Source of the DNA: Mimachlamys varia
Taxonomy: Eukaryota; Mollusca; Bivalvia; Pectinida; Pectinidae
Assembly: GCA_947623455.1 (NCBI GenBank)
Contig: OX392527.1
Span: 52,000,401-52,064,400, forward strand
DNA length: 64,000 nucleotides
Direction of reading: 5' to 3'
A model generated the notes under the pieces. That model saw only the letters and a list, made by a program, of their open reading frames with translations. It was not told where the DNA came from and ran no database searches. A program made the translations under genes and the position numbers. Position 1 is the stretch's first letter; each line of letters starts with the position of its first letter. Positions 10,857 to 23,900 of the stretch are shown piece after piece.

Positions 10857-11661
10857 GTATGTTGATTAATTTTGCTTTAAGATTAATATCGTTAATAGTA
10901 TTATCCTAGTTTTATCAATTTCATCAACTTCTGATAATATTTAACAAATATTGCATGGCACCGAGGGCAATACGGGAGTTTATGACCGACCACTGCATTA
11001 CAGGAACATAAAACATGATACGCTAGCGCGGTTTATGCTATTTTTTTTGTAATGCAGTTGGTGTTTATATCACCTATAACTCGAAACAGATGCAGTTTAA
11101 TTCTAAAATCATCCGAAACAGTGACTATTCAAGTATTATTGTTTGGTCCCGACAACTTACATCCTATTTCTATAAATCGGACATCTGTGTAAACAGACCA
11201 AACATTGGTTCTTGTACCTTTCGGTGCAGACAAGTTATACTGTATGAAAATAATTAACTGGAAACATATTCCCCCTTCTACTGTTGGGCAAAAAAGGCGA
11301 AAGGCTAACTTTTCCAGTTTTAAGGGATTAACTTTTGTATGCCATCATAGCCGCCTAGAAGAACAGCCCTATAAAATATTTACATTTGCAAATGTATCAC
11401 TTAAAATTAAAAAAAAATTGAGTCATAATATAAATGACGTGTATCATCACATAATACAAGTTTTCTCGATTATTTTGTTTGTTCAACAGGTAATGGGGTT
11501 TTCCGGAACAATAGTGGAGCGAAGAATATTTGTTTGATATAACGAATTGTAATGATAAAACAAGAGCCACGTGTACCTGATAACAAAACACAATTTAATT
11601 GATTTCTTAAAAATCAAAGACATTGTAAGCTCAGAACAACTTTAATGCGACAGCTTTAGAA

Positions 11662-14600
11662 ATGTCTGAGCGGTTTGTAAATAACTCATCAATTACTCCA
11701 TCCAGTGATATTCCACCAACGGACAGCCTGTCCACGAATTCGTCCAATTACAACACAACTGTTGAAACATCTGGTTTTCAACCTCGTCCAATTTATGTTT
11801 TCATCATATGGTTTGTATTTGGCATTTTTGGAAACTGTACTGCCATAGCTATTATAATTCGCAACAGGAAAAAACACCATTGGAGAATATTTTACAGACT
11901 CGTATTTATGCTAGCAATGTCAGATTTGACAGGTCAGCTCCTTACGATCCCCATCATGTTCGCAACGTACGCAAACAGAGAAGTTCTTATGACGGGAAAA
12001 CTTTGCCACTTTATGTCAACAATTACAATCATGACGTCACTGATTTCCGTTTTACTGGTTTGTATCATGTCTATAGACCGTTTAATAGCAAGCTGGTTCC
12101 CAATATTCTACCGAAATAAAATAACTATACGACACATGTATGCGGGAATAGTCTGCGTCATAGCACTAGCTTTCTGTGTAGGACTTCTACCGACAGTTGG
12201 GATAAACACACACATGATACAAAAAGAAGGGACATGGTGTTTCGTTGATCTGCATCCAACAAAACCAAAGGATCAAGTGTTTCTATACCTTAGCGCGTCC
12301 ATTGGCATGGCAGCAGTACTTTCAATGTTGATAATGAATGGAATGGTTGTATATCGATTGTGCCATGTGTACAAAAAGAAAACACGTCCCAAAAGTATGA
12401 TTTCAACACCAAGCAGCTATAATTCTGGGGTTAAAAACGTACAAAACATCTGTTTCCTAATCATCATCATGATAGTATTTATATCATCTTGGAGTCCCGT
12501 TATCGTAAGTATAGTTTTACTTATTATTATTAAAATTATGAATGAAGCTTTCTCTGTTGTCTGGAAAAAAACCCATTGTATTTTAGATGTCCACTGTAAT
12601 TAATATCAGATTTAAGTATAGTAGAAATAACGACTTAACTTAAGAAATTAATTATCAGAACGCACTGGTTTGTTCCTTTAATGAAAAAAGGTATTCTCAC
12701 AGACACAGGGATAAATCAGTTAATATTTGTCTTTGTTTTTCACCCATTTCATGATTTAATAAATATGAGTCCTATTGAATTTCTTCCGTCTTCTTGTTAA
12801 ACTGGCATATACTGTATATGTTACGGGTAAAGAACATATCTGTTGAAATGATATTTAATTTATTTCGAAGAATGTGCTAATGACACTTACCATTTATCAA
12901 TCGCCGTCTGTCTACTCACTCATTTGTCCTCCTGGGTCTGATCAAACGAGGTGTTTGTAAAATTGTATTGAATCCCTACATAATTAATATTAATATTTAT
13001 TAATTAACGTACCGCGTTCTAACGTTTTCACTTTAATTTGAAATTGAAAAAAAGACAGGGCGAAAGGGCGAATTCACATCTTTTCATTTAAACAGGCGCA
13101 ATTAAAACAGGTTGAAAATATCTCGTATTACAGTAATTGCTACAACCCTTGCCGTTACAAATTCTATTTACACACCACTTAGCTTCAAAACCCTGTTATT
13201 CACACCTATCGTTTCAACCCCAAATCTTCAACCTTCTTCCATACAACCTTCATCATTACAGACATCATCACAACAACCTTCATCACTACAGCCATCATCA
13301 CAACAACCTACAACACTACAGCAATCACCACAACAACCTTCATCACTAAAGCCATCATCACAACAACCTACAACATGACACTGCACATCACCTCAATCCT
13401 TATTACATTACTGCAAGCCTTCTAAACCACAAACGTCATCACTACAACCATCATAGATCCATCACTCTATACTAGCACACTCAATACTACAACCCTCATC
13501 ACATTTAATCTCTTCATGTTAGCCTCTCAAGCACAACCCTCATGGTTACAACGCTTGCCCCTATGCCATTCATTAATACAACCCTCACCAGTACAACCTG
13601 TAATGCTACCATCATCAACACTACAATCTTTATCATTACAAAACTACCATCATCAAAGACTTGAGATACCGCAAAAAAAAATGCACAGAAATAAATCACC
13701 CACGTTCTTAAACAACTAATAAAATAAACTGAAAATATAATTTCTTTAAGCAGCATTTAATCATTTCATCGACAACTTGCTACAACTCTCATCGCTACAA
13801 CCCTCACAGATGCAGCACTCAATACTATAACCCGCACCATTACAATCCTCATTAGCCCTCAACACTACAACCCTCATTATTACAACCATTGTCATTACAA
13901 CCCAGCACGATCCGCTAACAACAACCATCAACACTACAACCTTTATCATTACAAAACGTTTAATACAATCCTAATAAATATAAACACCGTTGCAATATTT
14001 TAGATTAATATCTTTCCATCTCCTCCCTTCATGTTCTTTGTGGGATTGTCAACTTGTCCTCATATAACACTTGTTATTGGGAGAAGTTATCCTCCTTCGT
14101 AAAGGATTGAGACATTCATACTAACCATATCATACTTTTGAAGAGTTCTGTACCGAGAAGATTTCTTTATAATCGAGGAAATGTTAAATTATTTAATAAG
14201 ATCCATAAATTACACCCACTAAATATTATACGGAAATCTCATAATACGTTTTGTGAATCACTGAATTTAGATTTTGACGAGACCTTTTTATTTGTTTTCT
14301 CCCAAATAATGAAGGATTTTATATGTTATTTAATAAATAATGCCTTTCATTACAAATTATGTTATTAAAAAAACAAATGTCAAAGTTATCATGATATTGT
14401 TAAACCCTGATTCATAAACAAATATTCTTCTTCGATGACACAAGTTTATATGAAAAATTAATGATAAATAAATAAAGAAAGAAACAAATCATAGCAAATA
14501 TAAGACGACAGACATGTATTGCCTATTTGAGATATGTATCAATATTTTCATCCATAAATGTATAAACAAATATCTAAGCAATATCCGTCTTTCTACAGGG

Positions 14601-15905
14601 GTAACACACGGATTTCGTGTTTTGGTTAAAAAAAGGAACAAGGAACGCAAAATTCAACTAAATGAAAAGCTTTATTGGTATCGAAAATAAAATTTCTTTA
14701 AGTATCACTTTTTTTGCTATTACAACGATAATATAATTTCAATACTTAAATAAATTGTATTCACAATTTTATGACGTTGCATTTTGAAAAGGATTGGATA
14801 ACTTGTTTAAAGCCTTTATAAGTCCTTTTCCCTGAAGGTACAGTGTACTCATGAGGACGTTGTATTTATATACAATGTAATTGTAAATATTAGATAAAAA
14901 AGATATACTTTCTTAATAATTACTTATAAGAAACATGTATTATATTACATTTAGCGCTAGATCTTTTAAACAATACAACTGTGTAAATTATATTCTGATG
15001 TAATCAACAGTTTGTTTTTGAAATATATACACTTTGTACATTGTGATTAAGTCTGCACATTTTGTTATAGAGAGTTGCTAGTGTTTAATGTAAAGATAAT
15101 CATTTTTTTTATTTTTTTTTATCACAAAATTTTTACTAAAGCATTAATTATACTTTATTATTAATTAATTTTCATTTAGTTATTGTCTTAAGTCTTTGCA
15201 TTGAAAAAGAGAAAGAAAAACTCTATTATAGGAAGCGGAGTCTAGTTTCAAATAAATAGAGGATATCCATTATTGGTTTGCCGTTTAATATCAAATATAT
15301 TTCACGAGTATCGCAGATTTAAAAAAAAAATATTTTGCACGAGTGCGTATATGTTTGATATTAAACGGCAAACAATTGAATGTGTTTTTATTACATTTCG
15401 AATGGGGCCCCAAAAATGCTTTTATAATTTTTTTTCTCTTACAGCAGGAAAGTATTTTCAGTAAAAACCCTATATTTCCACTGCTCATTACTGCAGTGCA
15501 AATAAAAGTTTTATCGGTTTAATAATTTTCTATTAACATTTCACAGACAAAATTGTAATAAAGGCTTGTATTTAACACTAAGCATCCCTGTTACAGATAC
15601 ACAGTAATCGGACAATTCGGTCATTAATAATATTTTAAAGTCTATTTATATTCTTTCCATCACAGGTGCGGTTTTTTGTCAATGCTGCTGGATCTGCCGT
15701 TATTGATCATGATAAAGACAAAAACGCCGTGGCGCTGGCCGTAATGCACCAAGTACTTAACCCATGGATATATATCATTATGCAGGAATGTCTCTTCTCT
15801 CGTTGCCTAAAATATGGGAGGAAACATAGCAAACAAGGAAGTATCTTCCACCAAATTTTGGCGGACTATGAAACTAAGCAAACGGAAACTACGACTTATA
15901 GATAA
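11662..15905 (+). CDS. Prostanoid (EP-like) receptor, class A GPCR, gene 2 (2 coding exons)
   Basis: Coding exons are 11662-12504 and 15666-15905. A GTAAGT donor at 12505 and a CATCACAG acceptor ending at 15665 join in phase 0 to give 360 residues. It is a paralogue of gene 1 with the same exon split just after the TM6 motif (SWSP, 276-279). Other marks are Asp88 in TM2, Cys115 before TM3, DRL (139-141), the GTWCF motif in extracellular loop 2 (190-194) and NPWIY (313-317). The N-terminus is rich in Asn/Ser/Thr with several N-x-S/T sites. The TM7 position that is Arg in vertebrate prostanoid receptors is Ala304. The ATG at 11662 opens the frame that runs without interruption into TM1. The intron is 3161 bp, against 1322 bp in gene 1, and holds a CAT/CAA-rich minisatellite and a foldback element. 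An AATAAA lies at 16006-16011. The role is inferred as a lipid-mediator receptor; the ligand is unknown. Confidence 0.85.
13200..13965. repeat. Degenerate CATCACTACAACC minisatellite in intron of gene 2
   Basis: The core of about 13 to 16 bases (CATCACTACAACCCT and variants) recurs across some 760 bp. It is most regular at 13250-13380, where a 30-base double unit with CATCATCACAACAACCT appears. It yields Ser/Gln/Pro-rich frames (for example 13112-13378) that are products of the repeat, not evidence of a gene. Confidence 0.75.
15276..15373. mobile_element. Small foldback element (MITE-like)
   Basis: Arms GTTTGCCGTTTAATATCAAA (from 15276) and its exact complement (ending 15373) enclose a short AT-rich core with CACGAGT words. 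The element at 29961-30091 shares the AAATATATTTCA(C/T)GAG phrase and a similar layout. Confidence 0.6.
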
Positions 15906-16600
15906 TGCTCGTATATGTCATCTATATTCATGTCTAATGCACCTTCAGCTTGATTGAAATCAATTTGCACAGGGGAAATGTTCATAGTTTTTGGAACTGA
16001 AAAGAAATAAACGTTGAGTGCGGAAACAAAACGGTAATATTCATATAACATACATCAGTAGGGATTTTATGAAAAAATAATTTACAACTATAAATATCAA
16101 ACTGATAATTGTTGTTTTGCACTAAGCTGACAATGCATGTCAAAATTACTATGAATCAGACTTTTGTACGCCGTACACTTAATGAACATATGTATGTATA
16201 AGTGACAATATTTGAAGTGATTTTTAAATTAATTTGTACTGAGTTTCTGCATAAACGCGTTAGAACAATACAATACGAAAACAAGGTCCATGTGTCCGTC
16301 TCCCGTTTGGTGTTGGGGTAATTAATCGTTTGATTTCGAAGAAACTTTCTAATATATCTATAAATTTTAAACTTGCTTGTAAAGAGGCATCTCTATTGGC
16401 TTAGATATTTGTGTTATAACCTCATAATGTACAAAATGGCGTCACCATTTGAAACGTCGCTTTAAATATGCTGATACAATTTTTGTACCACAGCGTAATG
16501 ATTTCTGAGGGGAAAGAGTCTCTCGATAAAAGTTTATTTTTCAAAACGATTATGTAGAAATGATTGAATTATAAGGATTAACTTCAGTCTATTTTTATGT

Positions 16601-16708
16601 TATTGAGCCATAACAAAAAAAAAACAAAAAAAGCAAGTGTACTCTAAACATAAACCGCTTCGTGGTTTATTTAGAGTACACTCCGATTTTTTGTGTTATG
16701 GCTCAATA
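16601..16708. mobile_element. Palindromic element
   Basis: Arms begin TATTGAGCCATAACA and end as the complement at 16708. An inner pair with GTGTACTCTAAA and AAACCGC closes on the loop TTCG. Between the two paired parts there are A-rich and T-rich runs. Non-coding. Confidence 0.6.
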
Positions 16709-17363
16709 CTGTAACAAAAAAAATAGATTGACGTTAATACGTAAATCATATTCAAAAGATATGATTTGGTTAAATTTAATTAAGTGTATTGACACTTTCT
16801 CTTTGACTTGGTTGGTGACCGGAAGAGTTTTTTCAATATATAGCATAAAGAATGAGATGACTGAGTTTTAGGCATCATCTTTGCACAAACAATGAACATG
16901 TTGCTCTCTAAAAGTCAAATTTGTCCGCAAAGTGACCTATTAACGATATTCTGCAAATAGCTCATTTTTTCAATGTAATTCTATCATAGGCAAAGGACGG
17001 TTATAATTTCCGAATGAATTAAAGGCAAATGAAAACAGTTCCCATACAAACAAAACTGTTTTATATGAATTATATAATGTTTGATATTTTCCTCTACGTG
17101 AATAGGCGGAATACTGTTTATATTTTCTCCTTTCCTAGAAATGCTTCCTATTAAAGGCCATTACAGTGTTCGATGTATTTCGTTTGTTATTTCAGCATTT
17201 CAGAGTTTAATATTTATCTGGTGTTTTTCTACACGAATGCATGGATAATTGATTAGCTGGCATGGAACTAGCTTATTTTGTACAGACCCAAGTGACATTC
17301 TTCAAAAGAAAAATCCCAGAAGAACAGTGAGACTTGTGTTAACGCTGCAATTGCTAAAGACAG

Positions 17364-17393
17364 AGATTTTAGTGGATATCTCCACTAAAATCT
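17364..17393. other. Perfect short hairpin
   Basis: Two 13-base arms (AGATTTTAGTGGA and its complement) with a 4-base loop. No T-run or other context gives it a role. Confidence 0.5.
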
Positions 17394-18744
17394 ACACAAT
17401 ATTTACTCCTTGCCATAACCCATACTACGTTCATCGGCAATAAACACCAATATAAACATATCTCACCCTCAAATTTGAGCCTTTTAACCAATAATAAAAT
17501 ATCAGTAAATAAAAATCATCAACTATAAATTTTTCGCGTGATATCATTCTTACTGAAATTTACGCAGATAACAAAAGTGGTATTACCTTTATATTTAAAA
17601 TGCATTCAGAAACGATTATGAAATTAAAAATAATGTTGAGAACGCATATAATTATGAAATAATAATTGTATGTTTCAGAAAACGTTTCGTCTTGTTATCA
17701 AGTGTCATTACGAAATCCATTTCATAAACAAGAAAATGAGCTAAATCACATGTTTCTATGCTATATTTTGACATAAACAAGACAATACCAAAACATCATC
17801 TAAAATTCCATCGATTTAAACCAATACATTTCGATACCTATTACTTATTCATATTGGACCGTGTTGTTTTTCATATTTATCTGACAGAAACAAAAGAAGT
17901 TTTTATAGTGGAATTTAATTTGATTTTCTGCCATGACATATGAGACGTTATAACATCCACAACAAACTAATCAGAAACATAATTTTGTATGACAAATAGA
18001 AACTTGTAAACGTTTTTATTAGATAAGAAAATCATAATATTAACAAATCTTTGTACCTTAAAAACTAAGAAAAACTTTATTTTCACACGATTACTACATA
18101 TTTCAAATTTTCACACTTGCAACTCGTTAATAAAAATAATATCACCGTCTTGTAAAATTTGACTAATTTACAAACAGTAGATCTTTATTCAATTAAAATC
18201 CTTGTTTTTCCTTTAATTATAATTGGTCCTTCAGTTATTTGCTTTCATTTCAAGGAACACTCACACCTAAACAGATAGTAACTGTACATTGTAAAGAACA
18301 TTGCATTAAGCTGTGATGCGGACAAACTATACGAGTACAAGACACAGACAAATCGAGAAAATAATTTCAATGCATTCTGCATGAGTAATAACATATATTC
18401 ATGTTACTTAAGTATTATTTACTTGCAAAAATGTCTAATCTGAGTTTCGTTATGTAGATAAAACACATCTTCAAGCAAAACAAGAGTATTCGAAAATCCA
18501 GCATACCGGTTCCGTAAAAAACGAAGTCATATATATACAATATTTACTTTTATGTCATAATATATCTAAGGTAAATAATCTTGATGTATGTTATACTAAT
18601 TAAAAGTAATGAATACATTATAAGAGTTCTTCATAATTATATACAAGTTTTGATATAACGCTATATCAAGCTGAACAGGAACGTAGGCCACACTTACATA
18701 TAGAATCGAATAATCGATTCAACATGCTAAACTTTAATTACACT

Positions 18745-18788
18745 GCACCATGCAGCCGATCGTCCTTCTAAGACTCATCGGTGATGAT
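18745..18788 (-). ncRNA. Degenerate hammerhead ribozyme-like core, copy D
   Basis: On the minus strand: ATCATCA, CCGATGA in place of CTGATGA, stem II GTCTTAGAAGGAC, GATCG in place of GAAAC, GGCT and GCA, then TGGTGC. The layout and spacing match the other copies but the core is mutated at several invariant positions. Confidence 0.35.
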
Positions 18789-19039
18789 TGGTGCAAAGGA
18801 GATAGAAATCGAAATTGCACTTAACTACAGTTGAATTATAAAGAGATGTGTAAGCGCCACTTTTAAGTGTTGTACGGTACCCATATATACAATTTATACA
18901 ATCAATACAATATAGCACATACTTTTGTAGGGGAAACTACTAATCCTAAACCACATGTGTGTGTGTTGGAGATGTATTGTGTTCTGTTTTGTACGGGAAT
19001 ATCACTAACCCCACAACTATTTCATACTACATCATGGTT

Positions 19040-19145
19040 TGAAGTTAGGGCAGGAAGGAAAAACATTTCCTTCCAGGTAAAACCCCGGCCGCCTGTGTGG
19101 AAGGCCGGAGAGTAAACCACTCGACCAATCCGCCTATTATTAGGC
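19040..19145 (-). repeat. Possible degraded tRNA-derived SINE
   Basis: On the minus strand a box-A-like TTGGTCGAGTGGTTTA is followed by paired GC-rich segments typical of a long-variable-arm tRNA. The box-B position reads GGGTTTTACC in place of GGTTCGAATCC. A functional tRNA is therefore not supported. Confidence 0.3.
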
Positions 19146-20101
19146 GGAATTTGAGGTCACTTAGCTGACACCTCCACGTTTGTGTGTGCGTGGGTTTGTA
19201 CTGTACTTGTTTTATGTAAAGCGATTGACTGTACTTTAAGTGGGCCAATTAAATGTTTCAGCAAAGGATATCGCATCGCATTTATAAATGTACAGCAGAT
19301 AACACATGGATTTGAGTTTGCAGAAAGAACAACCATTTAAAAAAAATAACATGCTACAACGATATTAAAGATTGCAAAAATAATAAATAGTTTCTATTAT
19401 TTCAATATTTGTTCAAGAATGTAATCGTCTTAAGCTGTAATGACGTCACTATTTCGTGTATGCGTGTACAAATCTATAATATACATAACCTATATTTTAT
19501 ATGTGAATAGGTGAAGCGGTAATTACAATAACAACATCTACACTGATTGAATGGACAGAGAAAATAGCTTGACAAGTGATCGGTTTTGCAGTGAACCCAT
19601 AAGAGGTTGTGATAAATACGCGTAATTATATGTCTCACCTTTCTCTCTTTGTCGATAGCTAATATTAATATCCAAACTAAACGGAATATAAAAGTATGAC
19701 AAAATACATACATGTTTTACCCAAAACAGCAGAACTTGCAAATTTTTTTCTCCAAATTTCAACAAGGTGTTCAGTATGATCATTTCAGTAACTACTTTAT
19801 GTTTCAATTCAATCAGATATCAGTTATACTAAAAAAGTAGACTTCGCAAATTCGCAAATTTTTCATGTTTTTCCCCAAAAAGACCAAACTTTGTAACACA
19901 ATTTCTTCTAAATTTCGTTTAGCTATTTCGTTAGATTGTTTGAGTAATGTGAACAAGTTTCAATTCAATCTGATAATTATAACACTGTGAACATCTTAGT
20001 CTCACTTTTCTCGGCTATCGAGACAAAAAATATATAACACAATAGTTGAACCACTAAAGGGTACTGTAATAATATCAGTACATTTATTTGTCTTATGTCT
20101 A

Positions 20102-20690
20102 TGTCGGTACATGGTTTTGTACTATGACCATATTGGTACAGGGTTTTGTATTCTGGTCATATTGGTGCAAGGATTTGTACACTGGTCATATAAGTACAAT
20201 GATTTGTATTCTGGTCATATTGGTACAAGGATTTGTACAATTGTGACATTAATACAGGGTTTTGTTCTGTGGTCACATTGGTAAGGGTTTGCACAATGGT
20301 CATATTAGTACAGAGTTTTGTACAATGGTCATATTAGTACAGGTTTTTGTACAATGATCATATTAGTACAGGGTTTTGTACAATGGTCATATTAGTACAG
20401 AGTTTTGTACAATGGTCATATTAGTACAGAGTTTTGTACAATGGTCATATTAGTACAGGTTTTTGTACAATGGTCATATTAGTACAGGGTTTTGTACAAT
20501 GGTCATATTAGTACAGAGTTTTGTACAATGGTCATATTAGTACAGAGTTTTGTACAATGGTCATATTAGTACAGAGTTTTGTACAATGGTCATATCAGTA
20601 CAGGGTTTTATACTCTTGTCTTATCGGTTCAAGGATTAGTACAGATTGTGACATTGATACATGGTCTTGTACTGTGGTCACATTGAAACA
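20102..20690. repeat. 29-bp minisatellite
   Basis: About 19 to 20 units of roughly 29 bp, built on GGTCATATTAGTACAG and GTTTTGTACAAT. The unit has G(G/A)GTTTT variants, is most uniform from 20285 to 20600 and decays towards both ends. It lies just past the 3' end of the minus-strand sulfotransferase gene. Confidence 0.9.
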
Positions 20691-20919
20691 GATTCATTTT
20701 GATAATAATACATTTTTTTTGCAAAACGTACATGCAAAATGTACCTATGCCTATGTTAATAGGTTAGATTTTGCAATGAAAAAACCTAGAACATAGTTGA
20801 TGTGTGTAAGGGTTTGCTGAAATATTTGTGTTTCAGTAATGCTTATATTAGAAAAAACAGACGATGAAAACAAATAAATGAGGAAAACACATTGCAAAGA
20901 AATAGGGAAAGCATTGGAA

Positions 20920-23900
20920 TCACCAGGGAGATAACTTAGAACTATTTACAACTTTATTATCAAAATTCATAAATGGTTTTAATTCAATCGCTTGTTCTTT
21001 AGTAAGCGCTATCGTTCTTAATTTTACTTTATGAGTCGTTGAATTCAATGCATTGTGTTTATTCTTTAGCTTTTGAATTTCTAATTTTTCTAAATCTTTT
21101 TTTATTTTATCTTTAGTATCTTTCCAAAGATATCTATCGTCTTTTAATATTCGAACCAACTCCTCATTAAACGGTTGAAAGAAATTATCTAGTAGATATC
21201 GGGTGCTATTAAGCATAGATCCGATTTTCCTCTTCGATCCGGTTTCATATTGCCGTGCTCTTGTCGAAATCTTTGTTATATCCTTCTCTGGTATATCAAC
21301 TGAAATGAATAAGACGGACGATATTGTGAAAAAATAAAAACATTTAATACAGGAAACGAAGACAAAAAGAACATACTTTGAAAAAGTCATAGAAGTGAAA
21401 ATGGTGAATTACTTTTTTAAGCAATTTCTAACATTACAACTTCACATTTTTGGCTAAAATCCTATATGAAACATTTCTTAAACTTGCATTTTAAGCAATT
21501 ACACAAATCTTTGGGGCTGATTTAGAAAATATTGTCATGATCCTATGACACTCATTGCATACAGCTTGTCTCCGTTTTTTAAAAAAATCCATGTATGGTT
21601 CAATTTCAATTGTAATTGTTAATATGGCAAGTTTAAAAGGAAGCGTCAAAATCACATAATCCAAGCTTATAATCGACTAAACTAGGGGCAAAATATCAAC
21701 AAAGGAAATATTTTTCAAATATCATTGTAATACAAAAGAGTGAGTAAAATTCCTTTTATTTTAACAGTTAAGTAATTTATTTAATGTGTAAATGTTACAA
21801 TTCTAAAATATAATTAACTATCAACCTGTCCATTTCATAATACAATGGAGAGCAACGATGATTCCGAAATGACCTTTTCAATGCTGTTTTCGGCAAATGC
21901 GTACATGTTTAAAACATATTTAATCTTAATAATAAAAAATAACTAAAGCGATTTGTTATACATTTGAAAACAAAACGAATAAATCTTGATTCATACAAAT
22001 GTTTGTACTGTAAACCAACTTATTTCCGCGTGCGATTTATTTTCACGTATTTCGCAAAAAATAATCGCCGTAAAGTAGTTTCAATCAGACGTATGCTAAA
22101 TGTAAGAGTGCCGTACTGTACCTTGACCTTATAAATCTCCACGAAATAGTCGTGTCATATAAAAACGCGAAATTAAGTCGCCGCTAAAATAAGTTGGTTT
22201 ACAGTATCTGATTCTAGAAGGTGAATTCAACTATACCCAACGACGTCATGGAAACACATTATTGAAAACAAGTTTGTTTGGTCCTCAAAAGACAAAATGA
22301 AAAAGGTTTGTTATGAACCTAAAGTAAAACTCACCGACGTCAAGGAAACGGAATATCTCTTTGAGATGTGATGATATATTGCGCGAGTAGTCCTCCGACC
22401 GTATGATAAGTAATTGCTTCCTGGGGAAAACCTTGAGCCACTCCCGTAGAAACACACTGTATATACTGACATGGATCCTTGCCTGTAACAACAACATTGT
22501 TTACATGTCACCGTGTATAGTTGATTTTTCTCAGGTGTTTGTTTAGATGAGCAACAAATATCGCTTGACGGTAAAGAATTAATTGTATAAATTAAATGTA
22601 ACTGTAAACTTAAAAGAAGCTAGCTAACGAAGATTTGTGTAATTACCTTTTTCTTGAAGCAAGTTTTTACTAATCGTATATATTCTATATCAAAATTTTA
22701 GCAAAATTATTGCTTTTTTATTAGGCTTATTTTGAAGGATATACGGGTTTTTTTAATATTTGGATGAAAAACACTCATCTAGGTTTTTCATAATAATGTC
22801 ATTAATATACAATGACACATTTTGGATTAGTTAGTTTAGTTTATTCTAGTTTTACGTCCTATTAACAGCCAGGGTCATTTAAGCACCTGCCAGGTTTTGT
22901 GGGATGAAGGAAAGCTGGTCAAGGAGTACTCGAAGAAAAAAAAACCCGACCTACGATCAGTACAAGCAATTGCCACACGTGAGGTTCGAACTCACAACCC
23001 AGGGCAAGTGGTAGAATGTCGTGACACCTTAACCTCTCGACCATCGCGATGAAAAGTACTTTTTGAAAGAAGGGAACTGATAATCAAAATTCAAAAACAT
23101 TTGTCAGATAACAATTAAGATCTACATTTCGACAACCTCGAAAGAAAACCAGGGTCACCGGGTATTTCTTCTAACATGTATTGCTTAGGAAAAATATGTG
23201 GAGGAGATCCAGAATAATGATCAATTTTCAAATCAGACAGAGCCAACGGCAATTTCGAGAGTGCATGTTTTATTCGATTTTATTCGACTCTGATCACTGG
23301 AAGTCAAGTAATATAATTATCAAAAGAAAACAAATGAGAAATACGATATCGCAAATTCACTAATCAGGAAAATGTTACCTCCAAAATGCAACACAACAAG
23401 AAGAAAAATGTTAAATCAAAGCAGCATGCTGAGTACAATAACTCCTACGAGAAATGCAGCATCGCGATAGACAATGGTTCGTACGTAGTCTGTTTAGCGG
23501 CTTTATGGCATCATGCACTTTCCTTGGACAAAATCGCAAACATTGACATCAATCTTATATTCCTACTCGAAGGTACCGACGAGGGAAAAACCAATTACTT
23601 TAAGAATAATTTGCGACTATAAACAACGGTTAGGAAAATGTTTCATTCGCAACACTAGCAGTAAATTAATTATTAGTGATTTTTTTCATTTTCAATTATT
23701 TCCGTAGTTATTGAGTAAAAATTGTGATCGTGTTAAACCAAAGAAGAGAGAGCATGAATTATTTCTTGAACAAATATTATTATAGAAAGTATCATCAGAA
23801 TATGTTTTAAGGTTTTTTCGCGGATATAATGGAATCTATCTAAGAGGAGGGCATGTATAAATGTTTTAAAAAAAATAAAACCAACCCGAACTTTGGTGTG

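Larger units (their letters stand above)
15906..20101. other. 4.2-kb intergenic region downstream of receptor gene 2
   Basis: No coding region is supported; frames are short and AT-driven. It contains the foldback element at 16601-16708, a perfect hairpin at 17364-17393, a degraded hammerhead-bearing repeat at about 18720-18800 and a tRNA-like stretch at about 19040-19145. The remainder shows nothing recognisable. Confidence 0.45.

Noticed and set aside
11808..12119. 103-codon alternative frame inside receptor gene 2
   Set aside because: Out-of-frame shadow of the TM1-TM3 coding sequence.
13112..13378. Ser/Gln/Pro-rich 88-codon frame that looks like a low-complexity protein
   Set aside because: It is created by the CATCACTACAACC minisatellite inside the intron of receptor gene 2 and has no conserved start or neighbours.
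19040..19145. Second possible tRNA gene
   Set aside because: Box B is destroyed and the arms do not close as a full cloverleaf.
20102..20690. CRISPR-like periodicity of about 29 bp
   Set aside because: No spacers between repeats and no cas genes; tandem minisatellite.
22955..23052. Possible functional tRNA gene (boxes A and B present)
   Set aside because: No clean acceptor stem, and a SINE body and tail follow directly; called a tRNA-derived SINE.
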